Assembly: GCA_024698585.1 (NCBI GenBank)
Contig: JAILRB010000056.1
Coordinates: forward strand, 45,268 to 109,267
Source of the DNA: Eubacterium sp.
Lineage (GTDB): Bacteria > Bacillota > Clostridia > Lachnospirales > Lachnospiraceae
Reading direction: 5' to 3'
Length of the DNA: 64,000 nt
Positions 1-12,300 of this stretch are shown here, in pieces (positions within the stretch are counted from its first letter, which is position 1; every line of letters starts with the position of its first letter). The position numbers were made by a program, and so were the translations under genes. The notes under the pieces were generated by a model. That model had not been told where the DNA came from. It was given only the letters and a program-made list of their open reading frames with translations, and made no database searches.

Positions 1-3000
1 GATGCTGTAGAATGGACAACAATTCATAGATATTTAAGAGGATACCCAAGCATGATTGATAACTTCACATGCTATCAGAGAGGTGTTCGTTATGTTAGAG
101 TTCTTGCATACGCTAAGGTTGAAAGCGGAAGTGGTGTAGGAATTAAGGAATTAGAAGTATATGAATACAAAGAAGGAGATAGCAAAGAAAATGCTCCAAT
201 CCCTCAGTTACCAACCAGACAGATTGTAAATAACAAGAATGGTAAGGGTTCATATATTTCTGGTGAAATTAAGAAAGAATTAAATAAGTTACCTGTATTC
301 GTAAATGATGAAACAGTTCAGGTGCCAATCGATTCTAACAGTTGGTGGTCATCATCAATGATTAAAACTTTTGGAAACGTAGCCTGTGTTCATCCGTTAA
401 AGACCGTATATTCTAAGAAAGGTCTTGGTGTACTTCTTGCATCAGCAGGATGGGTTAACGACAGAAACAAAGGTGATCTTGGTACAGGTTATTCCACAGA
501 AAATCAGATGGACTTCTATGTATATCCTGATAACTATGTTGGAAAGACCGGATATGACAGAGTAGAAGGTTATGGAGATTACTCCGTTAAGTTAGGACTT
601 TGCGATGAAGATGGATTAAAGATGACATCTACTGTAGTAAAAGGTTCTCCATATGTATTTACAGATTACTATGGAACAAATACAGCGTTTATTAGTTCTA
701 CATCCATTGATGAATTCTTTAACGCTAACGGAACTAAAATTCTTACAGCAGAAGGTCAGAGCGTAACAGCTGACCACATTGGATTTAAGTCCGAAGATTC
801 AGAAAATGAAAAGGCTGGAAATGATGGTTCATACTTCACAATTTCAGCTCCGGAAGGAACAACATTTACAGCAAAAGCAGTTGGAAAGAATACTTTAATT
901 AAAGTTGAATTCCCTTCAGCAAATGATGCATACATGTCAATTGGTGCAATGACAGAAAAGAACCAGATGGAACAGATTTACAGACATGGTTATGCATATG
1001 TAACAAATACAAAGGTTGGATATACATTCAACAAAGCAAACTCTAAGATTGTTACTACATATACAGCAACAACACAGACAAAGAGAAGTGATTTCAGTAG
1101 TCAGACACTTCAGGCATTCTATCCACATCAGTGGAAGCATGCTACAGACACGAATAATCCGGATATCATTTATCCGTCAATTCGTGGACAGATGAAGGGC
1201 GTGTTCTCTAACCAGATTAGTACAACACAGCAGTTTGCAGGATTACTTCCTACATTCACAAAACCAAACAGTTCATTGTTCAACAGTGAAGAATGTATTG
1301 AATATTTATACACAGTATTAAATGAACTTGGAACAGGACCAAATGCAGATGCATATTGGCAGGGTAAAGCAGTTCATCCATTAGCAATCAGTGCTTTAAT
1401 GGCTGATCAGCTTGGTGAAACAGAAATGAGAGACGGTCTCCTGAAAGATTTGAAGAAGATTATGGTAGACTGGTTCACATATGATGGTGGAGATGATAGT
1501 TGTTACTTCATCTACAATAAGGACTGGGGTACATTATATTATCCGGAAAGTTCCTTCGGTGCAAACGCAGCAATCTGTGACCACCACTTTACATACGGAT
1601 ACTTCATGTTTGGTGCATCTGTATTAGCATCATATGATCAGGAATTCTATAACGATTACAAGGATATGATTGAACTTCTTGTTCGTGACTACGCAAATCC
1701 GGAAGAACCGGAAGATGATGGAAACATGTTCTGTAAGTTCAGATCATTTGATCAGTATTCAGGACATTCATGGGCAGGCGGTTACGCAGATAATGATGAC
1801 GGAAACAATCAGGAATCCGCATCAGAATCCTTATTCAGCTGGGTAGGTATGTATCTTTGGGGTGAAACAACAAAGAACAGCAAATACATTGATGCCGGTG
1901 CATACGGATTCACAACAGAAATGGAAGCAATCGAACAGTATTGGTTCGATTACGATGGAGATAACTGGTTAGAAAAATATCCATTCGAAGGTACAGGACA
2001 GATTTACGGAGCCTCTTACAGCTACGGTACCTTCTTCGGTGGACAGCCACTGTACGTCTATGGTATTCAGTGGTTACCAATCTCAGAATACTTAACAAAC
2101 TATGGTATGAATCAGACCAAATGTGCAAGTATGTATCAGGGACTTTGGGATGATACAGAATATGCGATGCAGGCTGTATTAGATACGATGGACATCAAGG
2201 TTGCGGAAGCACAGGCACAAGGAAAGTCTCAGGCAGAAATTGATGCAATCATTGCAGATTACCAGAAGACCTATGATGAATATGCTACACCGGATAATGG
2301 ATGGCAGCACATCACCTGGCCAATGCTTTCACAGACAAATCCTCAGGCAGCATACGATTTATTCGAAGAAAACGTATCTGCAATGCAGAAGGAAGATAGA
2401 GCAAACACGTTATGGTTCATTTCTGCAATGGATCAGTTAGGATACAGAACAAATGATTACATCATTACAGGTGATTACATTACCGGTTCTGTATATAAGA
2501 AAGAAAAGAACGGAACAACAACATACACCGGTGAAGTTTGGAACCCAACAGATACTACACAGACAGTAACTGTTAAGGATGCAAATGGAAATACAAAGGG
2601 TACAGCATCTGTTGCCTCCGGAGCATTCGTAAGCTTCAACATTGATGGCAACCATGCATTTGAATTAACTCAGGTAAGTGCACCGGTTATTAAGGCTACA
2701 TCATTGAAGACAGGAGAAGTTTCCGATAACATTTCCGGAACAGTAGCATTTGATGATACACAGTTAATTGAGCTTTCGGCAGAAAGTGGAGCAACCATTC
2801 ACTATACAACTGACGGTAGTGTTCCTACAACATCATCACCTGTATATGAAGGAAAGTTCCTTGTATCCAGCGATACTTCTGTAAAAGCAATTGCTGTAAA
2901 AGAAGGATTCATTGATTCTTCATTCGCATCTGCAACCATCACAATTGAAGGTGATGTCATTCAGAGTGCTGATGATTTATCAGAAGGAAAATTAGTTACT

Positions 3001-6000
3001 GCATCATCTGAAAATGGTGGTGAAACAGCTGAAAAGGCAAACGATGGCATTGCTACAACAAGATGGCAGGCTCAGAGTGATGATACAAACGAATGGTTAC
3101 AGGTAGACCTTGGTTCCTTAAGAGCAATTAACACAGTTGATGTAACTTGGGAAGCAGCTTATGCAGCGAAATATGATATCAAGGTTTCTAAGGATGGTGA
3201 AGAATGGACTACCGTAGCGACTCCAAGTGGAAAGACCGGATTAGTTCATACCACATTCGATGCAGTAAATACTAGATACGTAAGAGTTCAGACAGTTACA
3301 AGAGGAACTGCTTATGGATCATCTATTTTCGAAATCGCAGTATACGGTGCCGTACAGGCGAATGCACCAGTAATTACTCCGGCAAGTGGAATTTACAACG
3401 GAGCACAGGATGTAGTAATGTCCACAACTGTTAAGGGTGCAGAAGTGAAGTATACATTGGATGGAACAGATCCAACAGAAAATTCATTAACTTACACAGA
3501 ACCATTACATATTGATAAGTCAGCTATCATTAAGGCTGTAACATACAGAAAGGGAATGGTACTTTCTGACGTAACAGAATCAAGTATCATTATCTCAGGA
3601 ACAGTATCCATGAATAAGACATCTGAAAGAATCGCTGTAGGTAGAACATCACAGCTTCTTGCATTAACAGATGAAACAGTTACATGGAGAAGTTCAAACA
3701 ATAATATTGCAACAGTAGACCAGAATGGTCTTGTAACAGCAGTAAATGAAGGTAATGCAACAATTACCGCAAGAACAGCATCCGGAAAAGAAGTTACATG
3801 TGATGTAACAGTAACGGAAGCAGTTCACATCAGCGAAGTATATCTGAAGAAGACAACTCTCGAAATGAGAAACAGAACTTCAGAAACATTAGAAATCGTA
3901 ATTAACCCAGCTGATACAACAGATGATAAGACGGTAACATGGTCATCTAATGATGAGAACGTTGTAACAGTTAACCAGTCTGGTACAGTAACTGCTAAGG
4001 GCGAAGGTGAAGCAACAATCACAGCTCAGGTTGGAAACTTTACAGTAACATGTGATGTTACCGTAGGACCAGCAGCAACCGTTGAAGAAATGGTAAGTAG
4101 CAATAAGTACAACTTAGCATTAAGAAAGGATATCACAGTATATCCTGAAGTTGCAGAAGGAAATAAGACATACTTAAATGATGGTGCATTGACAATGAAT
4201 GGAAATCATTGTGCATTAAGTAGAGCAGGATGGGGATACCACGATGAAGGTTATGCAATCATTGACTTAGGTGATATCTATGATGCGTCAACCATCGATG
4301 AAGTATTAGTACAGTATAAGAACATTGCAACAAATGATACAGTATTAGGAAGAAACTTCAATATCCAGTATTCTGCAAACGGTGTGGATTATGATGTTGT
4401 TTATACATCAGACACAGTAGTAGAAGCAGACTTTGATGAAAATGCAATTATCAGAACTGATGTATCCGGTGTTACAGGTGGCGTAAGATATATCAAGATT
4501 GATTATCCATCAGTAGCTGACTATGGTATCCAGATCAGTGAAATGGCAGTTCTCGATACAGACTTAAATGCAGCACTTGCTCAGGTTGAAACCATTGCAA
4601 ATCCTGCAGATTTAGTAGTAAGCTCAGATACAATCAAGACAATTACATATACAATCGTTCCGGACGCAGGTCAGGAAGCATTCAAGTATATGGTTTACAT
4701 TGATGGTAAACTTGTAGCTGACAGAGTTAATGCAGGAACATACAGAGCAGAAAACATTGAAGCAGGTGAACATACCGTTAAGGTAATGTCATACTACAAC
4801 AAGTTAAATTCTGAAGGAATTTCCAAGAAGGTAACTGTAGATGACGGATCATTATTCAAATACATCAACAGTGTAAGAAACCTTGCATTAGGTTGTGATG
4901 TAACTGTAGAAGACATTAACACATCTGAAGGAAGTCAGAATCCTAAGACAATTACAAATGGTGTTGTTGGTAAGTCCAATGACACAGTTGTTCAGACAAC
5001 ATGGGGAGCAAAAGAACAGACAGTAACCCTTGACTTAGGAAGACAGATTTCAAAGAATCAGATTCAGGAAACGTTAATCGCTTTCAAGGCTGACAACACT
5101 AATGCAACAGCTTACAACATTCAGTTCTCAGCAGACGGTGAAAACTATGAAACAGTAATCGATGTTACAGGTGCAGCTTACAAAGAAGCATTAGAAGATG
5201 AATTCGACGCAAGTCAGTATAATCAGGATACAGTTCGTTACGTGAAGGTAAACTTTACAGCAGGAAATTATAACTGGGGTTACCAGATTGGTGAAATCGC
5301 AGTTATGGGAACTGATGTATACATGCCGGAAGAAGTAACAGGATTAACAGCAACTCAGACAGGTAAGAATTCCATTAACGTAACATGGGTTGGACCAAAC
5401 AACGGACAGCTCTATAACGTATATGTAGACAATGCAATTAAGGGAATGAACCTTGCAACATCTACATTAGATTGTAACGGAATCGATGCAGGTAGCCATA
5501 CCGTTAAGGTTACGGCATTACTCAATGGTATTGAATCCAAGGGTGTTACTACTACAGTAATCGTTGCAGGAGATGAACCTATTACGGAAGTAACGACTGC
5601 AGAAGTTACAACAAAAGAAGAAACAACGAAGGAAGTTACAACTGCGGAAGTTACAACAAAAGAAGAAACTACAGCAGAAGTAACAACAGAAGAAGTTTAT
5701 GCCGGAACAATTAGTGTAGAAGGATACCAGATTAGTACAAAGTATGAAGGATTCAGAATTGTTGGAGCAGTAGAACCAAAGATTGATGGCAAGAGAGTTC
5801 AGAAGTTTGGTACTGTTTATGCAATTAAGAATCTGAATGGTAAGACAAATACCGGAGTGACAGCAGACGATTTAGTTGTTGGATCCACAAATAGATTTGT
5901 AGCTTCCTATGAAGCAACGGAAGAAGGAATTCTTACAAGAAAGTCAGAAAACTCAGAAACAGCTACATGTTATGCAATGACAATGAAGTTTGGTAAGAAG

Positions 6001-6255
6001 AATAAGAATGCATTCATCACAACATACACTGTCAGAACATACGCATTGTTAGAAGACGGAAGCTATGTATATAGTGACGCTGTTGATTTCTCAGTATTCG
6101 ACTTAGCGCAGTATGCATATGAACGTGGTTTGATGAATAACTTAGAAGGACATAATTACTTATACAATAACATTCTTACAGTAGTTCAGCCGGATTACAA
6201 ACAGAAAGATTTTGATTGGACAAGTCCAATTGCTGGAGCCGATGAGATTGGCTAA
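1..6255 (+). CDS. Modular secreted GH81 endo-beta-1,3-glucanase, 5' partial
   Basis: The frame is open from base 1, so the true start and signal peptide lie upstream; 2084 codons are visible. Numbering from base 1: the end of a discoidin-like module (1-55), then a GH81 catalytic region (about 70-830) with the family's SNSWWSS segment near 112-118 and the catalytic-site block GHSWAGG...NQESASE near 588-610. After it come a beta-type segment, a chitobiase-like beta domain (CHB_HEX, about 895-985), a discoidin/F5-8C domain (990-1118), a second CHB_HEX, two Big_2 Ig-like domains (1200-1355), two further discoidin-like domains (1363-1527, 1624-1773) each followed by an Fn3-like domain, a Thr/Glu linker rich in VTT and TTKE repeats (about 1858-1900), and the shared C-terminal domain ending in DFDW. 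GH81 enzymes are inverting endo-beta-1,3-glucanases. The binding modules suggest insoluble glucan as substrate. Family assignment is firm; exact substrate is inferred. Confidence 0.92.
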   Translation, partial: DAVEWTTIHRYLRGYPSMIDNFTCYQRGVRYVRVLAYAKVESGSGVGIKELEVYEYKEGDSKENAPIPQLPTRQIVNNKNGKGSYISGEIKKELNKLPVFVNDETVQVPIDSNSWWSSSMIKTFGNVACVHPLKTVYSKKGLGVLLASAGWVNDRNKGDLGTGYSTENQMDFYVYPDNYVGKTGYDRVEGYGDYSVKLGLCDEDGLKMTSTVVKGSPYVFTDYYGTNTAFISSTSIDEFFNANGTKILTAEGQSVTADHIGFKSEDSENEKAGNDGSYFTISAPEGTTFTAKAVGKNTLIKVEFPSANDAYMSIGAMTEKNQMEQIYRHGYAYVTNTKVGYTFNKANSKIVTTYTATTQTKRSDFSSQTLQAFYPHQWKHATDTNNPDIIYPSIRGQMKGVFSNQISTTQQFAGLLPTFTKPNSSLFNSEECIEYLYTVLNELGTGPNADAYWQGKAVHPLAISALMADQLGETEMRDGLLKDLKKIMVDWFTYDGGDDSCYFIYNKDWGTLYYPESSFGANAAICDHHFTYGYFMFGASVLASYDQEFYNDYKDMIELLVRDYANPEEPEDDGNMFCKFRSFDQYSGHSWAGGYADNDDGNNQESASESLFSWVGMYLWGETTKNSKYIDAGAYGFTTEMEAIEQYWFDYDGDNWLEKYPFEGTGQIYGASYSYGTFFGGQPLYVYGIQWLPISEYLTNYGMNQTKCASMYQGLWDDTEYAMQAVLDTMDIKVAEAQAQGKSQAEIDAIIADYQKTYDEYATPDNGWQHITWPMLSQTNPQAAYDLFEENVSAMQKEDRANTLWFISAMDQLGYRTNDYIITGDYITGSVYKKEKNGTTTYTGEVWNPTDTTQTVTVKDANGNTKGTASVASGAFVSFNIDGNHAFELTQVSAPVIKATSLKTGEVSDNISGTVAFDDTQLIELSAESGATIHYTTDGSVPTTSSPVYEGKFLVSSDTSVKAIAVKEGFIDSSFASATITIEGDVIQSADDLSEGKLVTASSENGGETAEKANDGIATTRWQAQSDDTNEWLQVDLGSLRAINTVDVTWEAAYAAKYDIKVSKDGEEWTTVATPSGKTGLVHTTFDAVNTRYVRVQTVTRGTAYGSSIFEIAVYGAVQANAPVITPASGIYNGAQDVVMSTTVKGAEVKYTLDGTDPTENSLTYTEPLHIDKSAIIKAVTYRKGMVLSDVTESSIIISGTVSMNKTSERIAVGRTSQLLALTDETVTWRSSNNNIATVDQNGLVTAVNEGNATITARTASGKEVTCDVTVTEAVHISEVYLKKTTLEMRNRTSETLEIVINPADTTDDKTVTWSSNDENVVTVNQSGTVTAKGEGEATITAQVGNFTVTCDVTVGPAATVEEMVSSNKYNLALRKDITVYPEVAEGNKTYLNDGALTMNGNHCALSRAGWGYHDEGYAIIDLGDIYDASTIDEVLVQYKNIATNDTVLGRNFNIQYSANGVDYDVVYTSDTVVEADFDENAIIRTDVSGVTGGVRYIKIDYPSVADYGIQISEMAVLDTDLNAALAQVETIANPADLVVSSDTIKTITYTIVPDAGQEAFKYMVYIDGKLVADRVNAGTYRAENIEAGEHTVKVMSYYNKLNSEGISKKVTVDDGSLFKYINSVRNLALGCDVTVEDINTSEGSQNPKTITNGVVGKSNDTVVQTTWGAKEQTVTLDLGRQISKNQIQETLIAFKADNTNATAYNIQFSADGENYETVIDVTGAAYKEALEDEFDASQYNQDTVRYVKVNFTAGNYNWGYQIGEIAVMGTDVYMPEEVTGLTATQTGKNSINVTWVGPNNGQLYNVYVDNAIKGMNLATSTLDCNGIDAGSHTVKVTALLNGIESKGVTTTVIVAGDEPITEVTTAEVTTKEETTKEVTTAEVTTKEETTAEVTTEEVYAGTISVEGYQISTKYEGFRIVGAVEPKIDGKRVQKFGTVYAIKNLNGKTNTGVTADDLVVGSTNRFVASYEATEEGILTRKSENSETATCYAMTMKFGKKNKNAFITTYTVRTYALLEDGSYVYSDAVDFSVFDLAQYAYERGLMNNLEGHNYLYNNILTVVQPDYKQKDFDWTSPIAGADEIG

Positions 6256-6270
6256 AAAGAGATGATAGAA

Positions 6271-6297
6271 ACGGAGGTCGTTAGACCTCCGTTTTTT
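6271..6297 (+). terminator. Rho-independent terminator after the GH81 gene
   Basis: ACGGAGGTC (6271-6279) pairs perfectly with GACCTCCGT (6284-6292) across a GTTA loop and is followed by a T run. It lies 16 bases after the stop codon and separates the GH81 gene from the GH16 gene. Confidence 0.9.
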
Positions 6298-6486
6298 GCG
6301 TGGGAATGCAAAAACACTGCATTGGAACACGGGAAAATAAGGGGGATTTTTTTCAGAAAAGGTGTAAATATTTTAGAAAGGGGTGTTATATTTCAACCGG
6401 AATTGTTCGAAAAATTTCAATATGTTACGATGAATCCTAGAGGTGTTAGAAAAACAGGAAAAAATGAGACGAGGAGAAGGATTATT

Positions 6487-9273
6487 ATGTTGAAAAAAGT
6501 AATTGCATGTGTAACTTCAGTTGCGCTTGCAGTGTCTTCTGTTGTGTTTTATCCGGCAGAGAAAAAGACCGTGCAGGCGTTAGTGGCAGATCCAGGAACA
6601 TCCGGATGGAACTTAGTTTGGAGCGATGAGTTTAATGGAACTTCATTAGACACCAATGCCTGGACTTATGATATCGGAACAGGCTCTAGCGGATGGGGAA
6701 ATAACGAAATCCAGTATTACACAAACAGAACGGATAATGTTCGTGTATCAGATGGAACTTTGAAATTAATTGCAAAAAGAGAAAATTATGGCGGATCAAG
6801 TTTTACATCCGGCAGAATTAAGACACAGGATAGAAAAACTTTTAAATATGGAAAGATGGAAGCTAAGATTAAGGTCGAAGGTGGAAATCAGAATGGTGTT
6901 TGGCCGGCGTTCTGGATGATGGGAAATGATATCAGTGCTTATGGATGGCCAGCATGTGGTGAGTTAGATATTATGGAACACAGAAACGGTGAACCGGAAG
7001 TTTTAGGTACACTGCACTGGGGACCAAATTACAGCAGTCACCTGTGGTGGGGAAGTGAATCCGGTGGAAACTTTTATCGCTATCAGGACAATGCCAATAA
7101 TGGAATCAATGGATGGCATACCTACGGGGTAACCTGGGATGAAACATCCATTAAATGGTATGTGGATGATCAGGTATACCAGACAGCTTACCTGACAGAT
7201 CAGAATGCTTCTTATTTTAGAAAGAATCATTTCTTCTTATTAAATCTGGCGTTAGGTGGAACAGGAACACCATTCACCAGAGGAATTACAGTAGATGGAA
7301 ACTTCCAGCAGGCAACCATGTATGTGGATTATGTTCGTGCTTATTCATATAACGGAAGTGGCGGCTCAGAACTTCCATCCGGATTTACCAGTTGCGGTAC
7401 CGGAAGCTGGAATGATATCGGAGCCTGGAAATATTATGTAAACAGTGGAGAGGCTGCATATAAAGATGGTGGGTCTTTAAGCAATTTCTCAATGTACATT
7501 AAATCAAAGTCTTCTTGGGACTGGGGAATTCAGGCTAAGCCGGAAGTAACATTGGATGCAAACTCCAAATATACTTACAGCATTACAGCAAACTCCAGCA
7601 AGAGTACAGGAGCGTTGTTAGTAAACAGAGATGTGAACGGAAATGGTGTTGGAAGCATTATCAATCAGGGGATTGTTTCCGGAAATAATGTGTTTACCGG
7701 AACGATTGAAACCGGCGATTCTCCGGAAGAATTAGTATTTAACCTGGCAAATATTGATAGTGACACAACATTTAAGATTACAAACTTCTCAGTAACCAAA
7801 GTTGTGGAAACTACTGCAGCACCGAGTGATGGATATACAGCAGTAGATAATAATCAGGTAGGTGCATGGACATTATATGCGGCAAACGGTTCATGGACTA
7901 CCGGAAGAATGTCTTATAAAGGTAGCGGAAACAACATGGACTTAAAGGTTCGTGTAGACGAATCCAGTGGACAGGCTGGAAGTTGGGGACTTCAGATGAA
8001 GTATCCGGTAACCGGATTAGATGCGAATAAAACATATGATGTAACCGTTCGTTATAATTCTTCAGTAGCAGGAACGGTCCTTGCAAAAATCGAAGAAGGT
8101 GGAACCGAGGCAGGAAATTCTGGTAACATTGCAACGGTAGCAGGAAACAATACTTATACAACAACTGCTTCCGGATTCAATCAGTATCAGTTAATTCTGG
8201 AACTTTCCGGAATGCCGGCAGGCACAGTGATCGATATGCAGGAAGTTACTTTCACACCACGTGCGGAAACAATCACACAGGCTCCGACAACTGCAGAGCC
8301 AACCAGTGCATCTACAAGTGGTGAATGGGTAAAGATTGAAGGAAACATCCAGCAGGGAACAAACTATTATTACAATAATGCGACAAGCGTATCTGTTGTA
8401 AACATTCAGGAACCGGGATTCACAACAGAAAGAGGTGTCTATGTAACTGTTCCGGCAGGAATCAGCAGCGTAGCATTAAATGGTGCAAACGTAACATCCA
8501 TTCAGGGTGCGGGAGTAATTCTTCCATTATCTATGATGAATGAAGGACAGAATACTGCAGTGATTAATTATGCAGGTGGTACAGCATCCATCGTAATCAA
8601 GAAGGAAGTGGAAGCAACCACAGCACAGCCAACAACAAAAGAAATAACAACACAGGAGCCAACAACACAGGAACCTACTACGGTAGAACCAACTACTGAG
8701 GAACCGGAAACAGTGGATCCAAAAACTCAGGTGAACGTGTTAGGATATCAGATTAGTGCCACAAAAGAAGGGTACAGAGTGGTAGGTTCTGTTGAACCAC
8801 AGATTAACGGGAAGCAGGTGACTTCCTACGGCGTGGTTTACGCAATCAATAATCTTTATGGAACAACACCGACAAACGTTACGGAGAACGATATGGTGGT
8901 AGGATCCAAAAATCCATATGTTGTATCTTATCAGGCAAGTAATGAAGCAATCTTAGGTCGTCATTACGGAGAATCAGAAACAGCAATCAACTTCGCTCAG
9001 GTAATGAAGTTCGGTAAGAAGAATGTAAAAGCTTTTGAAACAGTTTATGCAACGAGAGTGTATGCAGTATTAGAGGACGGAACATATGTATACAGTGATG
9101 TAAAGAGTTCTTCGGTTTTTGCAATCGCAAAGAAAGTTTATGATGGTAAAATTATGGGAAATCTTGCAGCGCATGAATATTTATATAATCAGATTCTTAA
9201 AGTGGTAGATCCGGCTTACGAAGAAGTGGATTATCATTGGAATAGTGGAATGGCAAAACCGGGTGAGCTCTAA
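6487..9273 (+). CDS. Secreted GH16 beta-1,3(4)-glucanase (laminarinase type), modular
   Basis: Start chosen at ATG 6487: it has GAGGAGAAGG about 7 bases upstream and opens directly on a signal peptide (MLKKVIACVTSVALAVSS). The product is 928 residues. The GH16 domain (about 36-290) contains the catalytic ELDIMEH motif, with nucleophile E159, D161 and acid/base E164, and the GVWPAFWMMG strand of the active cleft. Downstream are two CBM4/9-like beta-sandwich domains (about 297-435 and 449-590), a roughly 95-residue module with the VNIQEPGF signature (609-707) that recurs in neighbouring CotH proteins, a TTQEPTT-type linker, and the shared C-terminal domain (749-928) ending DYHWNSG. GH16 enzymes hydrolyse beta-1,3 or mixed-linkage glucans with retention. 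The protein is extracellular. Longer upstream starts in the frame exist but lack a signal peptide at their N-terminus. Confidence 0.93.
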   Translation: MLKKVIACVTSVALAVSSVVFYPAEKKTVQALVADPGTSGWNLVWSDEFNGTSLDTNAWTYDIGTGSSGWGNNEIQYYTNRTDNVRVSDGTLKLIAKRENYGGSSFTSGRIKTQDRKTFKYGKMEAKIKVEGGNQNGVWPAFWMMGNDISAYGWPACGELDIMEHRNGEPEVLGTLHWGPNYSSHLWWGSESGGNFYRYQDNANNGINGWHTYGVTWDETSIKWYVDDQVYQTAYLTDQNASYFRKNHFFLLNLALGGTGTPFTRGITVDGNFQQATMYVDYVRAYSYNGSGGSELPSGFTSCGTGSWNDIGAWKYYVNSGEAAYKDGGSLSNFSMYIKSKSSWDWGIQAKPEVTLDANSKYTYSITANSSKSTGALLVNRDVNGNGVGSIINQGIVSGNNVFTGTIETGDSPEELVFNLANIDSDTTFKITNFSVTKVVETTAAPSDGYTAVDNNQVGAWTLYAANGSWTTGRMSYKGSGNNMDLKVRVDESSGQAGSWGLQMKYPVTGLDANKTYDVTVRYNSSVAGTVLAKIEEGGTEAGNSGNIATVAGNNTYTTTASGFNQYQLILELSGMPAGTVIDMQEVTFTPRAETITQAPTTAEPTSASTSGEWVKIEGNIQQGTNYYYNNATSVSVVNIQEPGFTTERGVYVTVPAGISSVALNGANVTSIQGAGVILPLSMMNEGQNTAVINYAGGTASIVIKKEVEATTAQPTTKEITTQEPTTQEPTTVEPTTEEPETVDPKTQVNVLGYQISATKEGYRVVGSVEPQINGKQVTSYGVVYAINNLYGTTPTNVTENDMVVGSKNPYVVSYQASNEAILGRHYGESETAINFAQVMKFGKKNVKAFETVYATRVYAVLEDGTYVYSDVKSSSVFAIAKKVYDGKIMGNLAAHEYLYNQILKVVDPAYEEVDYHWNSGMAKPGEL

Positions 9274-9318
9274 AAAGAACATTATAAAAAGTGGATTAAT
9301 TGAAAGCGGGAAAGATTT

Positions 9319-12300
9319 ATGGGGAAAAAGTTATTATCAATCATGATGGTTTTGGCACTGATGTTCACAACAATGAACTATGTGCCAAAGCAGGTTAAGG
9401 CTGCACAGAGTGATGTGCAGAATTATGACTGGAGCAGTGTGGATTACATCGGATGTGATGGATCGGCATTGGCTTATGTCAATAAAGTGAAAGTGGCAGT
9501 AGTAGACAATAGCCAGTTTGACAATTATGTAAACATTCAGACAGGCGCTGCAACACAGCCGGGAATTTATATGACATTTCAGGGAGCTGATTTTGGGGAT
9601 ATCCTTTTAAATGGAGAACCATTCACTTCTTATGATGTACAGGGTGCCGGAATGTGGATTCATGTGGCAGCATTGGGTGAATACAATGATTTAGTTGTGA
9701 AAAACGCAAGTGGTGCAACGAAAGCAGAACTCTACATCTATAAGAGCGAAGTGGAAGAGGAGTCCGGCGAACAGCCTTCTGAAACTCAGAGTGAACAGAA
9801 CCAGTCAGAGGCCAGAGGGGAATTATTACCTGGTCTTGATCAGTGGAATACATATCCGGCAGGAGCAGTGATTTCTGAAAGTGGCGTCACAGCTACAGTG
9901 CCAGCCGTGACTGGTGGAGATAACTGGACTACACAGTTAGTAAAAAATGGAATTCAGTTGGTAAACGGAAAATATTATAAAGCAAGCGTGACATTGACTT
10001 CTTCTGTAGCAAGAAAGTTCCAGTTATTGATACAGAATGATGCAGGAAATGGCGCAGCAAACTGGAATGTAAATAATAGCGAAACAACTTTCAGCGTAGA
10101 AGCAAATGAAGCTTATACATTTACAACAGTATTTCAGGCGAGCAGTGCATCTAATCCGGTTCTTTTCGGAATTATGATGGGATTTGTTGCTGAAGCTAGT
10201 GATGAAGCAAATGTTACTGTATCTGCCGCAAGTTTGGTAGAATATGATGCTGATCCATCTCAGGGTGGAGAACAGCCATCTGAGACACAGACTCCGGAGC
10301 CGGAAACATTTGGGGCTCCAAAAGATTTGGCAGCATATAACTTCTATGGAAACGGAAAAGGATATCAGGTATGCTTTACAGAATCCGTAGATGCCGTTTC
10401 TTACAATGTATATATGGATGATTCCGATGTATTGGCTACAGTAACAAAGACAGACCAGTACATTAATGCATCTGTATTCTCTGCATATGCAGACAATGCA
10501 CTTCATACTTTAGCAGTGGAAGCAGTAGATGCAGAAGGAAATGTATCAGCAAAATCAACAACAAAAGTTCGTGTTACTACACTTACAAATTCTAATAATG
10601 ATCCAAGTGACATTTCCAGAGTTTATGTAGTAACAAATTCAGATAAGAAGATTGAAAAGTCTAGTAAGACGAAGGCTTCCCTAACCGTGGTTAGTGGTGA
10701 TGGAGCAATCAAGAGTGTTCATTACGGCGGAACCATTAAGCTGCGTGGAAATTCCACGTCCTTAGCAGATAAGCCGGCATATAATATTTCCTTCAATAAG
10801 AAACAGGAAGTGATTTCCGGTGTGACAAAAGGAAAGAAATGGTGTCTCCTGGCCAATGCATATGAAAAGACCATGATGAGAAATAAACTTGCAATGGACT
10901 TTGGAAAGAAACTTGGCAATGTGGCAGCGCCGGCAGAACATTATTCAGATTTATATATTGATGGTGTTTACATGGGAACTTTCGTCATCAGTGAACCGGC
11001 TGAAAATGGTCGTTCAGAAGTTTCTTATAATGAAGATGGCGATGACGTGTTAATCGAATTAGAGCAGAATGGGAAAGATGAATCTGCTGATGGTGCAGCA
11101 TACTATACGACTTCCAGATTAGGAAGACGTTTCGCCTGCGAAGATCTGGCAGATCAGGTAGAAGAACTTTATAAGTCAGGCGTAACCTCTCAGGACGCAA
11201 TTGCAAATAATCTGAGACAGAACTATACGAAGTTTAGCAGTATGATTACTACCTTAAATGACTTTGAAACAGATCTGGTAAATAGTTCTTCCGATGCAAT
11301 GCTTAGCCATATTGATGTGGATTCCTTTGTAAGCATGTATATTGTTAATGAATTATTCCAGACGGTTGACTTCGGTTACAGCTCTGTAAAATTCTATATC
11401 ACCTATGATGAAAATCATGTACCGACAATTCATGCAGGTCCGCTTTGGGATTTCGACCTTTCTTCAGGAAACTCCGCAGATGGAAGCTGCAGAACTTACA
11501 ATACATTCCGTGGACAGAATGTGAACCCATGGTTCTCATACTTGATGAAGAACAATACATTTAAGAATAAGGTTATTGCAAAGTATACTGCAATGCAGCC
11601 AACCATTCAGAACATCTATCGTGACAATGCTTTGGGACTTTCACAGATTCATCAGAATGAAGAATTAATGGAAGCATCCAGAATCAGAAACTACAGCATT
11701 GCCGGATGGTCAGAATCTGTTGCAGACAGTGCAGAATACAATATTTATAACTATAGCTACAGCACTGTAGCACCATATAGTACATATACTTATGATCAGC
11801 ACATTGAATATTTGACCAATTGGTTGAAGAATAGAAATGAATGGATCTGCGGACAGTGGGGCATTGACTACACTGCTTATGAAAGCGAATATAATCCGAA
11901 TGGAACCATTTCTGAGGATTTGGATATTACAGGATACCAGATGACTTCTACTTACAATGGAGAAGAAGGAAGAATGGGACTTAGAGTAATCTTCCAGACT
12001 GAAGAAACAGTAAACGGAGAAGTTCCTGTAGAAAGTGGTTTGGTTTATGGATTAGACTATGATGGATCCATTACAGAAAATGATGTGGTAGTCGGTTCAG
12101 ATAGTCGTTTTGTTGCATCCTTTGATGCACCAAGACAAAACAAAATGTCAAAGCAGATGGGAGATTCTGCGACAGCATCTTACTACTCCATGGTAATGAA
12201 TACCGGACAGGATAATGTATCAGCAGCAGCATTTACAACAACATATTTTGTTCGTGCATATGCGAAGATGAGTGATGGCTCTTATGTATATAGTAAAGTT

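Noticed and set aside
10024..10506. 160-residue minus-strand frame opposite CotH protein 1
   Set aside because: It lies fully inside a well-supported gene, has no ribosome site and a Cys/Ser/Ile-rich composition typical of antisense frames; similar long antisense frames at 30400-30951 and 52206-52718 were rejected for the same reason.
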